Source: Bacteroides sp. (lineage in GTDB: Bacteria; Bacteroidota; Bacteroidia; Bacteroidales; Bacteroidaceae). Taken from it: DNA of 10,913 nucleotides. Below, piece by piece: positions 1 through 6,962 of the stretch. The stretch is taken from assembly GCA_017556595.1 (NCBI GenBank), contig JAFYML010000027.1, forward strand, positions 1 to 10,913, written 5' to 3'. Both the position numbers and the translations under genes were made by a program. The notes beneath the pieces are model-generated. The model searched no databases. It had not been told where the DNA came from and saw only the letters and a program-made list of their open reading frames with translations. Position 1 is the first letter of the stretch. Every line of letters starts with the position of its first letter.

Positions 1-825
1 GATGAATTCACAACGGATATGCCCTATTTGCGAAGCCGTTTCCGAGTATGAACTTTGCATCGAGCCAATGATTTTGGCCGTGCGCGATAGGGTATATAGC
101 TCGATCAATGCCTCTTGCATGCCACTTAGCGAGTGGCGTTCGGCCGCGTGAGGCGATGTTATGATGCGCTTGCCGAATGTTTGTTTCAAGGTATGCTTCT
201 CCTCTTCCGAGTCGGTGGCCAAATAGAAGGTTGTATCGGGTTGATGCTCGACAATCTCCTCCATTTGCTTGATAAACAATTCGGTGGGGCTCTGTGTGAT
301 AGATGCAATGTTGTCGGTGCGTCGGATATGAATGCCGATGGTGTGTTCGTTGAAACCGGCACAACGCTTATCTATCGCTTGTTGCAACGAGTCGATGGGT
401 TGAAACAATTGAAATAAATTCTCTTCGGGTTGCGGATAAAAATAGACACAACTTGCCAGATATACGCTTCGGTTTTTTGCCCATGCGGCATAGTCGAAGT
501 GGTCGTAGAAAAGCAAGGTGGCTTGTTGCTCGTAGATGCAAGCATCGTACTTCAAATGTTCGGGCAACCAAGGAAGGAAGAAGTTCTTTTTGCGTGGCCT
601 ATCTTCCAAAAGCAAATCGCCAAAAGTAGCCTCGCGAATGGTGATAATCGAATCGGTAGGGTGTTGAAAAAGTTGGTCGAAACGGCAATTCAATCCCTTG
701 TCCTTAAACCAAACAACCTTCAGTTTGCTTCCGCAATCTTTAGCCAGATGATAGGCGGCATCAATCGCTTTCATCCTATTGGCCAATCCGCCTACGGGTA
801 CTAATGTAATGGTTCCTTGGCTCAT
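1..825 (-). CDS. Fucosyltransferase-like glycosyltransferase (GT-B fold), 3' end outside window
   Basis: The frame is open from an ATG at 825 to the left edge: 275 codons are visible and no stop is reached, so the C-terminus is missing. The N-terminus carries VPVGGLANRMKAI (residues 9-21), a glycine-rich start typical of GDP-fucose-type GT-B enzymes. IGIHIRRTDN (163-172) matches the HxRR-type motif that contacts the nucleotide sugar in alpha-1,6-fucosyltransferase/NodZ-like and O-fucosyltransferase-like families. Near the end, GSMQSSYSETA (254-264) fits the conserved C-terminal donor-site region. No signal peptide or membrane span is seen, so a cytoplasmic enzyme acting on a lipid-linked glycan at the inner membrane is likely. 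Its ATG overlaps the TGA of the upstream flippase (ATGA), which points to translational coupling and a shared pathway. Fucose as the donor is inferred from motifs only; another GDP-sugar is possible. The acceptor cannot be told from sequence. Confidence 0.8.
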   Translation of the reverse strand, partial: MSQGTITLVPVGGLANRMKAIDAAYHLAKDCGSKLKVVWFKDKGLNCRFDQLFQHPTDSIITIREATFGDLLLEDRPRKKNFFLPWLPEHLKYDACIYEQQATLLFYDHFDYAAWAKNRSVYLASCVYFYPQPEENLFQLFQPIDSLQQAIDKRCAGFNEHTIGIHIRRTDNIASITQSPTELFIKQMEEIVEHQPDTTFYLATDSEEEKHTLKQTFGKRIITSPHAAERHSLSGMQEALIELYTLSRTAKIIGSMQSSYSETASQIGHIRCEFI

Positions 826-2261
826 ATCTTTCGCTTAAACAAAAATTGAATACTCTCTTTGAAAATCTTTGCACCACTAATCCACATAATGCCCATGTAT
901 AGTAGGGCCGCAACGGCTATCTTGCTCAGCATCAACAAGTAGGCATTGGTGATGAATGCCGTTAAGTGGTAGGTAGCAAACAACACAATGGCCGTGATGG
1001 CGGCAAATGGCAATAAATCTTTCAAAGCGGAAAAGAGGGAAAGTTTGATTTCGCGCCACACAAAATAGTGCCATACGAATAGCCAACAACTATTCAAAAT
1101 GACATATACCACCACCATGCGTTGCATGCCGTAGGGATGGAGCAACCACATGACGAGCATTTGGATGAGGCCAATGGCTATGGTGCCGAACATGAAGATA
1201 TCCGACCGGCCACGGCTGATAATCAAGTTGGTGTAGAGGGTGATAATGGGGATGAAAGCGCCACCGATGCAAAGTATTTGCAAAAGCGGCACACAAGGAA
1301 GCCATTTGTCGGTAATGGCTATGGGTATCAATTCGGGCACAATCAAAGCCAATCCCCACATAGCGGGAAAAGCGATGAAGGCGGTGAAGCGAAGCATCTT
1401 CCGGAAGACTCGTTGTAGCCGTTCGCACTCATCACCTGCCGAGACCAATACGGGTTGCGCCACACCATTTACCATGCCCGATATCAACGAATGGCCCATG
1501 TAATTCCATTTGTGTGCTTGGCTGAAGTAGCCGGCATCCTTGTCCGAGTAATATTTACCAAGAATGATGGTAAGGATATGGTCGTTGAGGTGCTTGAAGA
1601 TGTTTGTCAAAAGCAATTTGCTACTGAACACAAACATACTTCTTATGGGCGAAAAGTCGATGTTGAATGTAGGGCGCCAAGGCGAGAAGTAGAGGTAGCA
1701 AAGGTTGATGGTGGCTATATAGACAATGCTTTGTGTAGCTATGCCCCAATAGGCAAAGCCGAAGTAGGCCATTGTAACGCCCACACATCCAGATACTAAT
1801 AGTGCAACGATGAGCGAAATGGATTTTTGCTTCACCATTAAATTGCGGAAAAGGTAAGCATTTTGCGCCACCCCAAAGCTTGATATCAAGAAACCGAGAA
1901 AACTATAACGCGCCAAGGGGGTAAGTTCGGGGATGTCGTAGAAAGAAGCAATTAGGGGAGAGGCGAAAAAGAGGAGTAGGTAAAGCGTGCATCCGGTGAG
2001 CACACTAAACCAAAAAACGGCATTGTAGTCGCGGTGCGAAACCTCTTTTTTATTGGCAAGGGCAGCTGTGAAGCCACTCTCTTGCAAGGTAGCGGCAATG
2101 AGCGAGAAGATAGCAAGCATACCCACCATGCCATAGTCGGCAGGAGTGAGCAGGCGGGCAAGAAAAATGCCAAAGATAAGGTTGAGCAACTGTTGTACAC
2201 CGTTGCTCAATCCTCCCCAGAAGAGGCCTTTGGCCGTTTTTTCTTTCAATCCATCGCCCAT
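822..2261 (-). CDS. Wzx-type oligosaccharide flippase (MOP superfamily)
   Basis: This 479-residue protein is strongly hydrophobic throughout, with roughly 12-14 predicted membrane spans, the usual size and form of polysaccharide flippases. The N-terminal region is diagnostic: an amphipathic start (KEKTAKGLFWGGLSNG), then RLLTPADYGMVGM (residues 36-48) and GFTAALANKKEV (63-74), all typical of the WzxC-like branch. Such proteins move undecaprenyl-linked oligosaccharides across the inner membrane for O-antigen, capsule or protein glycan assembly. The basic C-terminus (FLFKRKI) should be cytoplasmic. The start at 2261 lies 12 bp after the metG stop, with only a weak purine-rich stretch before it, as is usual in Bacteroidetes. 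The stop overlaps the start of the next gene by four bases. Co-transcription with metG and the glycosyltransferase is inferred from spacing. The substrate is unknown. Confidence 0.9.
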   Translation of the reverse strand: MGDGLKEKTAKGLFWGGLSNGVQQLLNLIFGIFLARLLTPADYGMVGMLAIFSLIAATLQESGFTAALANKKEVSHRDYNAVFWFSVLTGCTLYLLLFFASPLIASFYDIPELTPLARYSFLGFLISSFGVAQNAYLFRNLMVKQKSISLIVALLVSGCVGVTMAYFGFAYWGIATQSIVYIATINLCYLYFSPWRPTFNIDFSPIRSMFVFSSKLLLTNIFKHLNDHILTIILGKYYSDKDAGYFSQAHKWNYMGHSLISGMVNGVAQPVLVSAGDECERLQRVFRKMLRFTAFIAFPAMWGLALIVPELIPIAITDKWLPCVPLLQILCIGGAFIPIITLYTNLIISRGRSDIFMFGTIAIGLIQMLVMWLLHPYGMQRMVVVYVILNSCWLFVWHYFVWREIKLSLFSALKDLLPFAAITAIVLFATYHLTAFITNAYLLMLSKIAVAALLYMGIMWISGAKIFKESIQFLFKRKI

Positions 2262-2273
2262 TTGCTTACGGAT

Positions 2274-4316
2274 TTAGCACACTTTGCTACCTGGCTTAAC
2301 TTCCTTAAGCAATGAAGTTACGGCCAATGAGCCGTCGTAGTTTTCGGCACTGAGAATCATGCCTTCGCTCACCAAGCCATTCTTGAATTGGCGTGGGGCT
2401 AAGTTGGCAATGAACAGCACTTGCTTGCCAATCAACTCTTCGGGTTGGTAGTGTTGTGCTATGCCGCTAACGATGGTGCGGTTTTCCAATCCGTCGGCAA
2501 TTTTGAACTTCAAAAGTTTCTTCATCTTGGGCACTACTTCGCATTCGAGTACAGTACCTACGCGGATATCGAGCTTTTCGAATACTTCGAAGTCGATGGT
2601 TGGCTTGATAGGATCGGCCTTGTAGTTGGCGGCTTCGTTGGCTTTCTTGATATCTTCCAAACGTTGCATTTGTGCTTCGATGGCACTATCTTCAATCTTT
2701 TCGAAGAGCAATGCTGGTTCGCCCAATTGGTGACCGGCTTCGAGCAAGTCGGTATGGCCAAGGTTTGCCCAATCGAAGCTTTCCATATTCAGCATCTTGC
2801 GAAGTTTCTCGCTACTGAATGGCAAGAATGGTTCGAATGCGATGGCGAGGTTGGCGGTAAGTTGGAGGGCAATGTGCAAGATAGTTTCTACACGAGCCAT
2901 ATCTGTCTTTGCCAATTTCCAAGGTTCGGTATCGGCCAAGTATTTGTTACCAATGCGTGCAAGGTTCATAGCTTCCTTTTGTGCATCGCGGAATTTGAAT
3001 ACGTCGAGCAGCTTTTCTACCTCTTGTTTTACGTCGGCAAACTCCTTCAGTGTCTCTTTGTCGTAGTCGGTCAATTCGCCACAAGCGGGTACGATGCCAT
3101 TGAAGTACTTCTTGGTGAGTTGCAATGCACGATTCACGAAGTTGCCATAAACGGCTACGAGTTCGTTGTTATTGCGTGCTTGGAAGTCGTGCCAAGTGAA
3201 GTCGTTGTCTTTTGTTTCAGGGGCATTGGCGGTAAGTACATAGCGCAACACATCTTGCTTACCAGGGAAATCTGCCAAATATTCGTGCAACCAAACGGCC
3301 CAATTGCGGCTAGTTGAAATCTTATCGCCTTCGAGGTTAAGGAATTCGTTCGATGGTACGTTGTCGGGCAAGATGTAGCTGCCTTCGGCCTTCAACATTG
3401 CGGGGAAAACGATGCAATGGAAAACGATATTGTCCTTACCGATGAAGTGTACAAGGCGTGTTTCGGGGTCTTTCCACCAAGTTTCCCAAGTGTCGGGGAG
3501 GAGTTCTTTGGTGTTGCTGATGTAACCGATGGGGGCATCGAACCATACATAAAGCACTTTGCCTTCGGCGCCTTCAACGGGCACGGGGATACCCCAATCA
3601 AGGTCGCGGCTCACGGCACGTGGTTGCAAGCCCATGTCGAGCCAGCTCTTGCATTGGCCATATACGTTGGGGCGCCACTCTTTATGGCTTTCCAAAATCC
3701 ATTCGCGTTGCCAAGCTTCGTGCTTGTCGAGTGGGAGATACCAGTGCTTGGTTTCCTTCATCACGGGTTGGCTACCGCTGATAGCACTTTTTGGATTGAT
3801 AAGATCGGTTGGTGAAAGCGATGTACCACACTTTTCGCATTGGTCGCCATAGGCACCTTCGGCATGGCAATGTGGACACTCGCCGGTGATGTAACGGTCG
3901 GCAAGGAATTGCTTAGCTTCCTCGTCGTAGTATTGCATAGATGTTTTTTCGATAAATTCGCCTTTGTCGTATAGCTTGCGGAAGAAGTCGCTAGCCACTT
4001 CGCGGTGTGTGCTTGAGGTGGTACGGCTATACACGTCGAACGAAATGCCGAATTCCTTGAACGATTCCTTGATAAGGGTGTGATAGCGATCCACTACATC
4101 TTGTGGAGTGATGCCCTCTTTCTTTGCACGGATGGTGATGGGCACACCGTGTTCGTCGCTTCCGCCAATGAACAAAACTTCTTCTTTCTTCAATCTCAAA
4201 TAGCGGACATAGATGTCGGCAGGTACATACACTCCGGCCAAGTGTCCGATATGCACAGGGCCATTTGCGTAGGGCAAGGCCGATGTTACGGTTGTTCGTT
4301 TAAAGTTCTTTTCCAT
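2274..4316 (-). CDS. metG: Methionyl-tRNA synthetase (MetRS)
   Basis: This enzyme charges tRNA-Met and initiator tRNA with methionine, using ATP, in the cytoplasm. At 680 residues it is full length. In order it has a class I Rossmann core with the HIGH signature at residues 22-25, a zinc-knuckle insert with CPHC (147-150) and CEKC (160-163), and the second ATP-binding loop as KISTS (332-336) in place of KMSKS. An alpha-helical anticodon-binding domain follows, then a C-terminal EMAP/Arc1p-like tRNA-binding (OB-fold) domain from about 575 ([19 protein letters not shown]). An in-frame ATG lies 36 bases upstream at 4352, but it falls inside the -7 promoter element. The start at 4316 gives the family N-terminus [20 protein letters not shown] and a sensible leader of about 27 nt. 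Two glycan genes follow closely, so a promoter here probably drives all three. Confidence 0.97.
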   Translation of the reverse strand: MEKNFKRTTVTSALPYANGPVHIGHLAGVYVPADIYVRYLRLKKEEVLFIGGSDEHGVPITIRAKKEGITPQDVVDRYHTLIKESFKEFGISFDVYSRTTSSTHREVASDFFRKLYDKGEFIEKTSMQYYDEEAKQFLADRYITGECPHCHAEGAYGDQCEKCGTSLSPTDLINPKSAISGSQPVMKETKHWYLPLDKHEAWQREWILESHKEWRPNVYGQCKSWLDMGLQPRAVSRDLDWGIPVPVEGAEGKVLYVWFDAPIGYISNTKELLPDTWETWWKDPETRLVHFIGKDNIVFHCIVFPAMLKAEGSYILPDNVPSNEFLNLEGDKISTSRNWAVWLHEYLADFPGKQDVLRYVLTANAPETKDNDFTWHDFQARNNNELVAVYGNFVNRALQLTKKYFNGIVPACGELTDYDKETLKEFADVKQEVEKLLDVFKFRDAQKEAMNLARIGNKYLADTEPWKLAKTDMARVETILHIALQLTANLAIAFEPFLPFSSEKLRKMLNMESFDWANLGHTDLLEAGHQLGEPALLFEKIEDSAIEAQMQRLEDIKKANEAANYKADPIKPTIDFEVFEKLDIRVGTVLECEVVPKMKKLLKFKIADGLENRTIVSGIAQHYQPEELIGKQVLFIANLAPRQFKNGLVSEGMILSAENYDGSLAVTSLLKEVKPGSKVC

Positions 4317-4349
4317 ATCTTGTTTTTTGTTATTTGCTGATAATGTGTG

Positions 4350-4380
4350 CAAAGATAGTGCAAGCCGAGAGAAGAAAAAA
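4350..4380 (-). promoter_or_regulatory. Predicted metG promoter (Bacteroidetes type)
   Basis: On the minus strand TATCTTTG (4357-4350) matches the Bacteroidetes -7 consensus TAnnTTTG exactly. A T-rich TTTTTTC (4380-4374) lies about where the -33 element belongs. Transcription would begin near 4343, giving a leader of about 27 nt before the metG ATG at 4316. The promoter lies wholly within the first unit of the 75-bp repeat array. The other units read TATCTTTT at the same place and so lack the final G. Assignment rests on motif and spacing only. Confidence 0.65.
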
Positions 4381-4584
4381 GAAGTTTACTTATTTTTTTC
4401 TTCCGAGACGCAGCCTATTTTATTAAAAGATAGTGCAAGCCGAGAGGAGAACAAAATAAATTTATTTATTTTTTATCCCGAGTCGCCGCCAATCTTATTA
4501 AAAGATAGTTCAAGCCGAGAGAAAAAAAGAAACTTATTTTTTTCTTCCGAGACGCAGCCTATTTTATCAAAAGATAGTGCAAGC
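4351..4584. repeat. Tandem array of a 75-bp hairpin repeat (three units plus a 15-bp stub)
   Basis: Units start with AAAGATAGTGCAAGCCGAGA or a close variant at 4351, 4426, 4501 and 4570 (the last truncated), giving periods of 75, 75 and 69 bp. Each unit has an A-rich left arm and a T-rich right arm that can pair (for example 4371-4380 with 4394-4403), flanked by CCGAGA in direct orientation. Units 1 and 3 end almost identically (4401-4425 against 4545-4569, one difference). Unit 2 has different arms that can still pair (GGA with TCC, AAAATAAA with TTTATTTT). The unit ends are also roughly inverted (AAAGATAG against CTATTTTA). The array sits between the OMT terminator and metG, and its metG-proximal unit supplies the promoter. 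From memory, similar intergenic sequences are common in Bacteroidales; I could not check this. Confidence 0.85.
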
Positions 4585-4719
4585 TGTTTTTGGCATCATT
4601 TTACTAAGGGCATGTAATACTTTATTACTTTTGCCTATAGTGGCCTTACGGGAAAGATAATTTTTTCCAGTAGGGAAAATAAAACGGGGAGCAAGGGAAA
4701 ATATTTTTTTCCAGTTGGG
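4585..4719. repeat. Gene-free spacer with a duplicated GGGAAA/TTTTTTCC element
   Basis: No coding region is supported here. Two related copies lie at 4650-4679 and 4695-4723. Each begins GGGAAA, runs through an A/T stretch into TTTTTTCCAGT, and ends GGGAAAA. Within each copy GGAAA and TTTCC can form a short hairpin. Upstream at 4614-4628 is a perfect inverted repeat, GTAATA-ctt-TATTAC. It overlaps TACTTTTG (4626-4633), a plus-strand match to the -7 consensus with no gene downstream of it before the terminator. The role of these elements is unknown. Confidence 0.5.
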
Positions 4720-4757
4720 AAAAAACACCCCTTTCAGGAGGTGTTCTGAAAGGGGTG
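4720..4757 (-). terminator. Intrinsic terminator of the aroQ-OMT unit
   Basis: A perfect 12-bp stem (CACCCCTTTCAG, 4726-4737, with 4746-4757) encloses an 8-nt loop. On the minus strand it is followed at once by TTTTTT (4725-4720). It lies 23 bp past the stop codon of the O-methyltransferase gene. On the plus strand no T-run follows, so it should work in one direction only. It separates the aroQ-OMT unit from the metG unit. Confidence 0.92.
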
Positions 4758-4780
4758 CTAGCTAAATTGCGATTGTTAAT

Positions 4781-5410
4781 TTATTTCTTACGGATTAAAG
4801 TCAAGCCATCGCGTAGGGGGAGGATAACTTTCTCCACGCGAGTATCGGCCGCCACCATGTCGTTGAAGGCTTTGATGCGAATGGTTTGTTGGTCGTTGGG
4901 ATGTGGATGCTCTTCCAGTACATGACCATCCCACAGGGTGTTATCGGCAATGATGTATCCTCCTTGATTGAGTAGCGGAAGCACCAATTCGTAGTAGTCG
5001 ATGTACTTGCGTTTGTCGGCATCCATAAATACTAAATCGAATTGTTGATTTAGTTGGGGGATTAATGTCATGGCATCGCCAATATAAAACTTTATCTTAT
5101 CTGCATAAGGCGAATTTTCCAACCAAGGGCGGGTGAAATCTTCCTGCTCGTCGTTTATTTCGATGGTGTGTAGCGTAGCACCATCGGGCAATCCCTCGGC
5201 CATGCAAAGTGCCGAGTATCCGCTATATGTACCTATTTCGAGCACTTGACGCGGACGTATCATCTGTACAAACATTTTCAGCATCCGTCCTTGCAAGTGT
5301 CCCGATGCCATGCGGGGATAGAGCAAGCGCAGATGTGTGTCGCGATAGAGGGCATTCAAGTAATCGCCCTCGGCATCGATGTGCTGAAGTATGTACTCGT
5401 CGATAGTCAT
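4781..5410 (-). CDS. SAM-dependent O-methyltransferase (Methyltransf_3 / catechol-OMT-like family)
   Basis: This 209-residue protein has a class I methyltransferase fold. The SAM-binding glycine motif LEIGTYSG is at residues 57-64, and an acidic residue after the second strand (E84 in HTIEI) should hold the ribose. The metal-binding set of this family is visible as FMDADKRKY (128-136, D130) and ADNTLW (155-160, D156/N157). Close relatives include catechol and caffeoyl-CoA O-methyltransferases and the bacterial tRNA hydroxyuridine methyltransferase TrmR (YrrM). In an otherwise primary-metabolism context a TrmR-like role is plausible but unproven. The frame is open 48 bases further upstream, but that would overlap aroQ. 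The ATG at 5410 lies 4 bp after the aroQ stop and gives the family N-terminus, so the two genes are very likely co-transcribed. A strong terminator follows. Confidence 0.88.
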   Translation of the reverse strand: MTIDEYILQHIDAEGDYLNALYRDTHLRLLYPRMASGHLQGRMLKMFVQMIRPRQVLEIGTYSGYSALCMAEGLPDGATLHTIEINDEQEDFTRPWLENSPYADKIKFYIGDAMTLIPQLNQQFDLVFMDADKRKYIDYYELVLPLLNQGGYIIADNTLWDGHVLEEHPHPNDQQTIRIKAFNDMVAADTRVEKVILPLRDGLTLIRKK

Positions 5411-5414
5411 ACGA

Positions 5415-5828
5415 TTATAGCAAAGCTTCAATGGCCAAGCGGTAAGAGTCGAGGCCAAAACCTAAAATTACGCCTTTGCAAGCACTGGAAATCATCGACT
5501 TATGGCGATATTCTTCGCGGGCATGAACATTCGAAATGTGTACTTCAATGACCGGTGAATTGATAGAACGAATAGCATCTTGCAAAGCGATGGATGTATG
5601 GGTGTAGGCTCCGGCATTCAAGATGATACCATCGACATTGAATCCCACTTCTTGAATCTTATCGATTAATGCTCCTTCGCAATTCGATTGGAAATATTCC
5701 AATTCAATGTTTGGATAGCGATGGCGCAATTCGACCAAATAATCCTCGAACGAAGTGCTACCATAGATGCTTGGCTCGCGTTTTCCCAACATATTGATGT
5801 TTGGGCCGTTGATGATTTGAATTTTCAT
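5415..5828 (-). CDS. aroQ: Type II 3-dehydroquinate dehydratase
   Basis: This enzyme dehydrates 3-dehydroquinate to 3-dehydroshikimate in the shikimate pathway to aromatic amino acids. The protein has 137 residues, close to the usual size of about 140-150 for the dodecameric type II enzymes. Family motifs are clear: NGPNINMLGKREPSIYG (7-23) with active-loop R17 and catalytic Y22, SNCEG (48-52), LNAGAYTHTSIALQDA (70-85) with N71, and EVHISN (95-100) with catalytic H97. Position 50 is Cys where many homologues have His or Ser. The ATG at 5828 matches the family start; the frame stays open upstream but would run into xerD and a divergent promoter region. The gene is first in a two-gene unit with the O-methyltransferase and is divergent from xerD. 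Confidence 0.96.
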   Translation of the reverse strand: MKIQIINGPNINMLGKREPSIYGSTSFEDYLVELRHRYPNIELEYFQSNCEGALIDKIQEVGFNVDGIILNAGAYTHTSIALQDAIRSINSPVIEVHISNVHAREEYRHKSMISSACKGVILGFGLDSYRLAIEALL

Positions 5829-5845
5829 ATCTGTAGTTTTTTGAT

Positions 5846-5853
5846 TACCTTTG
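5846..5853 (+). promoter_or_regulatory. Predicted xerD promoter, -7 element
   Basis: TACCTTTG matches the Bacteroidetes consensus TAnnTTTG exactly. A T-rich patch (TTTTC at 5822-5826) lies near the expected -33 position, though it overlaps the aroQ start codon. Initiation near 5860 would leave a leader of about 32 nt before the xerD ATG at 5892. The element interlocks with the aroQ promoter on the other strand. Confidence 0.6.
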
Positions 5854-5868
5854 CCATTATTTCGAATA

Positions 5869-5876
5869 CAAAAGTA
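5869..5876 (-). promoter_or_regulatory. Predicted aroQ promoter, -7 element
   Basis: On the minus strand TACTTTTG (5876-5869) matches TAnnTTTG exactly. Initiation near 5862 would give a leader of about 34 nt to the aroQ ATG at 5828. The expected -33 region falls around the xerD start codon, where only a weak TTTC is seen. The two divergent -7 elements are 15 bp apart. Confidence 0.6.
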
Positions 5877-5891
5877 GCAAAAAGATTTGAA

Positions 5892-6830
5892 ATGGAAGCG
5901 AAAAAGGTAAATAACGAGCAGCAAGAAGAGTATATTAAGCGATATGTGCAATTTTTGCGCTTGGAAAAGGCTCTTTCCGAGAATACGAAAGAGGCTTATC
6001 TTAGCGATTTGCAAAAGCTAATCAATTTCTTGCGTTTAGATGGCATCGGCTTGCTTGATGTGACGCTCGACGATTTGCAACGCTTTGCCGCAAGCCTGCA
6101 CGATATCGGCATTCATCCGCGTTCGCAAGCACGAATCATATCGGGCATTAAATCGTTTTACCATTTCTTGGCTATTACCGATGTGCAAGAAGTGGATCCG
6201 ACCGAGTTGCTCGAAGGCCCCAAAATAGGTAAATACTTGCCAAGTGTGCTTACCGTTGAAGAAATTGATGCTATTATTGGCGCTATTGACTTGTCGAAGG
6301 CGGAAGGACACCGCAATCGGGCTATTCTTGAAACACTTTATAGTTGCGGATTGCGCGTTTCGGAATTATGTGAGTTGCGCATATCAAACCTTTATTTAAA
6401 AGAAGGATTTATTAAAGTGGAAGGCAAAGGAAGCAAACAACGCCTTGTGCCGATATCGCCAAAAGCTATAAAGGATTTGAGTAATTGGTTGGAGCAACGC
6501 AAGCAATGGCGCATAAAACCAGGTTTTGAAGATCATGTGTTTTTGGCGCGTTGGGGAAATGGCATTGGACGAATTATGATTTTTCATTTAATTAAAGAGC
6601 TGGCACAAGTGGTTGGCATTCAAAAGAATATCAGTCCTCATACCTTCCGTCATTCCTTTGCTACGCATTTGCTCGAAGGAGGTGCCAACCTCAGGGCTAT
6701 TCAATGTATGTTGGGACACGAAAGCATATCGGCAACCGAAATCTATATGCACATTGATCGCAATATGTTGCGAAGCGAAATCGTACAACATCATCCACGA
6801 AATATTAAGTATATGCATGAGCATAATTAA
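5892..6830 (+). CDS. xerD: Tyrosine recombinase XerD
   Basis: Xer recombinases resolve chromosome dimers at the dif site near the terminus, working with FtsK at the septum. This 312-residue protein has the N-terminal SAM-like core-binding domain (about 12-95) and a C-terminal catalytic domain. The catalytic set is complete: R155 in CGLRVSELCELR, K179 in GKGSKQRLVP, H250 and R253 in SPHTFRHSFATHLLEGG, H276 in LGHES, and nucleophile Y285 in EIYMHID. The length is near that of E. coli XerD (298), which fits a housekeeping role better than an integrase. The ATG at 5892 was chosen because the frame before it overlaps aroQ on the other strand and the promoter. XerC and XerD cannot be told apart with certainty here. 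No dif-like site or mobile element lies nearby. Confidence 0.93.
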   Translation: MEAKKVNNEQQEEYIKRYVQFLRLEKALSENTKEAYLSDLQKLINFLRLDGIGLLDVTLDDLQRFAASLHDIGIHPRSQARIISGIKSFYHFLAITDVQEVDPTELLEGPKIGKYLPSVLTVEEIDAIIGAIDLSKAEGHRNRAILETLYSCGLRVSELCELRISNLYLKEGFIKVEGKGSKQRLVPISPKAIKDLSNWLEQRKQWRIKPGFEDHVFLARWGNGIGRIMIFHLIKELAQVVGIQKNISPHTFRHSFATHLLEGGANLRAIQCMLGHESISATEIYMHIDRNMLRSEIVQHHPRNIKYMHEHN

Positions 6831-6879
6831 TAGATAGAATAATGTGGTATAAAAATGGTTAACTTTTAGTTTTTTTTCC

Positions 6880-6887
6880 TATCTTTG
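6880..6887 (+). promoter_or_regulatory. Predicted promoter of the TPR lipoprotein gene, -7 element
   Basis: TATCTTTG is an exact match to the Bacteroidetes -7 consensus. TTAACTTTTAG (6859-6869) occupies the -33 zone. Initiation near 6894 leaves an unusually long leader, roughly 70 nt, before the ATG at 6963. An A/T-rich stretch with no convincing terminator separates the element from the xerD stop at 6830, so some read-through from xerD is possible. Confidence 0.65.
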
Positions 6888-6893
6888 TGGCGT

Positions 6894-6914
6894 GTAGCAT
6901 ACCTGTATGCTTAC
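6894..6914 (+). promoter_or_regulatory. Inverted repeat at the start of the lipoprotein mRNA leader
   Basis: GCATAC (6897-6902) and GTATGC (6905-6910) are perfect inverted arms around CT, extended by GTA and TAC with one unpaired base. The element sits at or just after the predicted transcription start. It could be an operator or a 5'-end hairpin that stabilises the mRNA. The two-base centre makes DNA recognition by a dimer slightly more likely than a tight RNA loop. Function is inferred only. Confidence 0.35.
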
Positions 6915-6962
6915 ATTTATGTGGTTAACGCATATTTTTTTCATCATTAATACATACTTAAA

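Noticed and set aside
430..804. Plus-strand open frame of 124 codons at the left end
   Set aside because: It is antisense to the glycosyltransferase frame, which has clear family motifs along its whole length.
2421..3317. 298-codon open frame antisense to metG
   Set aside because: It lies fully inside the well-supported metG gene, resembles no family I know, and its peptide follows from reverse-complemented metG codons. Long antisense frames are common opposite codon-biased genes.
4351..4584. CRISPR array
   Set aside because: The units are directly adjacent and similar along their whole length, with no unique spacers of uniform size and no cas genes nearby.
4327..4617. Plus-strand open frame with repeated KDSASRE-like peptides across the repeat array
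   Set aside because: The frame stays open only because the repeat period (75 bp) is a multiple of three. It starts inside the metG leader, has no plausible initiation signals, and the peptide is low-complexity translation of hairpin arms.
5892..6830. XerD-like recombinase as a sign of an integrated mobile element
   Set aside because: The full housekeeping Xer architecture, divergent linkage to aroQ, and the absence of att repeats, phage genes or transposition genes argue for the chromosomal dimer-resolution enzyme.
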